The notes under the pieces: generated by a model
What the model saw: the letters and a program-made list of their open reading frames with translations, nothing else
The model's database searches: none
Told to the model about the DNA's origin: nothing
DNA from: Elysia marginata
Lineage: Eukaryota; Mollusca; Gastropoda; Plakobranchidae
DNA: 63,327 nucleotides
NCBI GenBank assembly: GCA_019649035.1
Contig: BMAT01013288.1
Location: 285,257-348,583, forward strand
Reading direction: 5' to 3'
Part shown: in pieces, positions 61,393 to 63,327 of the stretch
Layout of the letters: each line of letters opens with the position of its first letter
Numbering within the stretch: position 1 is the first letter of the stretch
Made by a program: the position numbers and the translations under genes

Positions 61393-61649
61393 GGAATCAC
61401 TTCCATACCGACGCGCCACTTTGAAATTAATTTAAAGCACTAGATAAACTTGTTACCTGCTACAATATGACTAATCCAATGTTAATGGATGAATATTCAC
61501 TGGACATTGGTCTAGCGCGTTGTATTTTTATATAAATGGAATTTTCTTTCACCACTCGGGACAACGCAAGTGTATATGTGACGCCATTTTGTAAACAGAC
61601 TTCCTTCATTTCGTTACTTTTACTGGCGCGTCGGTATGGAAGTCTTTCC
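61393..61649 (-). mobile_element. MITE with 8-bp target duplication, copy 2
   Basis: Same family as 27507-27768, opposite orientation, 257 bases. Ends GGAATCACTTCCATACCGAC and inward from the right GGAAAGACTTCCATACCGAC. Perfect 8-bp duplication CTCGTTGC at 61385-61392 and 61650-61657. Confidence 0.87.
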
Positions 61650-61989
61650 CTCGTTGCTCCCAACGAGCTGGTATAGAGAGCGATTCCCTAACTGGCCGAC
61701 AGTCTCGTACCCGCTAGGCGATTTAGCATCATTCTCTACATTCAGGGAACCATGAGAAGCCAATCAGAGGCTGGTATTCCGCGCGCTCATACAACTTTAG
61801 GAAAGAGAGGGGAATTGCTGGCACCGCAACTATTACTCATAGTATTAGCCACCGGTTAGCGCTGCTGGTTAGCCTAGCCGCTAGACGCGAGAGGCAGGCT
61901 ATGCTAAGCTTAGGGGCTAGTGGGAGAGAGAGAATTTAGACAAAAGAGAGAGAGAGTTTGATTTCAGTCAAAATTTTAAAAGCTTATAC

Positions 61990-62254
61990 CAGAGACGGCG
62001 TTGGGGAGTGGGGACATTTTGAAACCGTGCTGCTACACTGTGATGTAAGGAGCGCTTGGTTACGTTATCCCGTCTATAGTCTGTGCATTATCCTGGCACC
62101 GGGCCGACCAGACTTAACACCAAATTTATCCATAATGTCAGACACTAGGCGGATCAGCTGCAAATTTTAAGTCTTTGGGTTGACTCGGCCGGGAATTGAA
62201 CCACGCACCTCTCGATCTCTGAGCGTGTGTCTTTGCGCTAGGCCACAGAGCGGG
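61990..62254 (-). mobile_element. second tRNA-derived SINE, different family
   Basis: The minus-strand head 62254-62181 has an A box (TGGCCTAGCGCAAAG) and B box (GTGGTTCAATTCCC, 62204-62191), followed by a non-tRNA body. Its body differs from the SINE at 5902-6244. The 3' boundary is uncertain. Confidence 0.65.
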
Positions 62255-62283
62255 TATATACATGTATAATGTATATAATAATT

Positions 62284-62303
62284 AGAGAGAGAGAGAGAGA
62301 GAT
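62284..62303. repeat. (GA)n microsatellite
   Basis: Short GA run next to the second SINE. Confidence 0.9.
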
Positions 62304-62967
62304 TCTGCGTTGCCATATCGACGACAAGAAAGTTGGTTGAGTTACCATTAGTTTACCATGACGGCAAAATAGGAATAGGGCACTGCTCTGCTTTTAATGG
62401 TTCCAGTTCATCTAAGAGGAATTTTTTTTCATTTTCAAACAAACGTCAAAATCATTTTTCAACACGGTTTAACGTATTTTGAATTTTTAAGAAATGTGGC
62501 CCATACCCTCTTTGCTTCAAGCCAAGCTAGCAGCCACTATTAGTACTACTAGGCCTAGCTACAATGCACAAACATTACCGCAAGACGCTGGGGCGGCACA
62601 GTTATCGGCACAGTTATCAGCACCTAAGAAACTATCCCTTTGATATTACAACGTCTCCTCCTCCTTACTGCCTCCGGGGCGTTAGAACTTAGATCTATGA
62701 CAATACGCCGTGCCCAAGGCTTTGTTTGGTTAGCATCGATGCATCGGATGTGTGTGTGTGTGTGAAAAAAAGGGGGGGGGGGCTGAACGTGCAGTATCAT
62801 AAGATTACGGGGTCACAGGACAGCGAAAAAGGCTTGACCCGCAATACAAATCTCAAACTGTTTCAGTTGTTACAGCTAGGCAGTCATCTCTTGCTTCTTT
62901 TCATCGTATCAATTTCATTATTCACTTTTCATTTGATCAAACTTCATTACATTTCTCAGCGCTCAAC

Positions 62968-63327
62968 ATGTCTAGTCGAAAGCCTAGCATCTGTTGGAAA
63001 TTGTTCACTCTAAAAGGTGACAGGAAAAGTGCACTTTGTGACATTTGTAAACTTGAGATGAGATACTCAAACAACTCAACAACAAACTTCATGCGACATC
63101 TTCAAAACAAACATCCATTTGAGCTGCAGTCATACGAAGAACATGCTTCAACTGCAAGTGGACAACAGGGTGCTGAGAGCAGTGCCACTTCATCGACGTC
63201 CATCGCAACAGCAGCTCCAGCTGTTTGTTCATTGATGCCAACTGCAATGGCTGTTTCCCGTACTTCTACATCAAGCACAGTCAATGCACCTCAAGCAGCA
63301 TCCTTATCGACAACTGCTGTTCCTTCC
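62968..63327 (+). CDS. BED zinc-finger protein of hAT transposase / ZBED type, 3'-partial
   Basis: ATG at 62968-62970 opens a frame running past the window end (120 codons seen). Residues about 1-50 form a BED finger: W at about 9, CDICK at about 23-27, then MRHLQNKHP giving the His pair (C-x2-C ... H-x4-H). A Ser/Thr/Ala-rich linker follows, as before the RNase-H-like domain of hAT transposases and ZBED proteins. The catalytic part and hATC domain lie outside, so an active transposase, a relic or a domesticated ZBED gene cannot be separated. Upstream ATCGATGCATCG (62735-62746) resembles terminal-region sequence of some hAT elements. Confidence 0.75.
   Translation, partial: MSSRKPSICWKLFTLKGDRKSALCDICKLEMRYSNNSTTNFMRHLQNKHPFELQSYEEHASTASGQQGAESSATSSTSIATAAPAVCSLMPTAMAVSRTSTSSTVNAPQAASLSTTAVPS

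Larger units (their letters stand above)
60867..62967. other. presumed intron or intergenic DNA with MITE copy 2 and SINE 2
   Basis: Apart from the listed repeats, 61660-61920 is comparatively G+C-rich with repeated GGTTAGC motifs, and 62520-62967 may be the 5' part of the hAT-like element. No exon continuing the signal-peptide exon was found. Confidence 0.4.

Noticed and set aside
62181..62254. tRNA gene on the minus strand
   Set aside because: Same reasoning: tRNA-like head followed by a SINE-type body.

Overview
The window is animal nuclear DNA: A+T-rich, with GT-AG introns, microsatellites, tRNA-derived SINEs, several lineages of non-LTR retrotransposon and many small inverted-repeat DNA transposons. 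The repeat repertoire and intron sizes suggest a lophotrochozoan, most likely a mollusc, but that is an inference. There are two assembly gaps (31686-31757 and 43949-44470), both inside transposons.

Two genes are recognised with confidence, both on the + strand. A REEP1-4-type endoplasmic reticulum membrane-shaping protein occupies 5081-10936 (seven exons; the first exons are not found and probably lie upstream). Its last exon gives it a disordered tail of about 470 residues, more than twice the size of a whole mammalian REEP. A complete mitochondrial ornithine aminotransferase (OAT) occupies 29945-42607 (eight coding exons, 438 aa). Its catalytic lysine falls at residue 292 and all exon phases agree.

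Two further gene models come from splice-phase reasoning. On the minus strand, 56818-51697 reads as a six-exon gene of 552 codons with no family I recognise; it has a long Ser/Thr/Pro-rich middle and a short Cys/His-containing C-terminus. On the plus strand, 60809-60866 looks like the first coding exon of a secretory-pathway protein (signal peptide), directly behind a GTCACATGAC E-box; the rest is not in the window. At the right edge, 62968-63327 opens a BED zinc-finger reading frame of hAT-transposase/ZBED type.

Most of the rest is mobile DNA. Non-LTR fragments: a CR1/L2-like element (about 21915-23700, minus), a Nimb/RTE-like element (about 32350-33480, minus, in an OAT intron), an LTR-less reverse transcriptase remnant (about 58852-59571, plus) and a C-terminal scrap (50790-51031, minus). 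DNA transposons: mariner-like (48202-48499), Tigger/pogo-like (about 48830-49897) and psq-HTH (59926-60228) transposase remnants; five pogo-like MITEs with CAGT... ends and mostly TA flanks; a MITE present twice in opposite orientation with 8-bp target duplications (27507-27768, 61393-61649); a MITE family with four copies; a piggyBac-like MITE; and a CAGGGATGC-ended MITE. Three near-perfect long palindromes (25098-25316, 25330-25518, 47715-47919) are the most striking structural features. The genes show no operon-like relation; they are independent neighbours separated by repeats.
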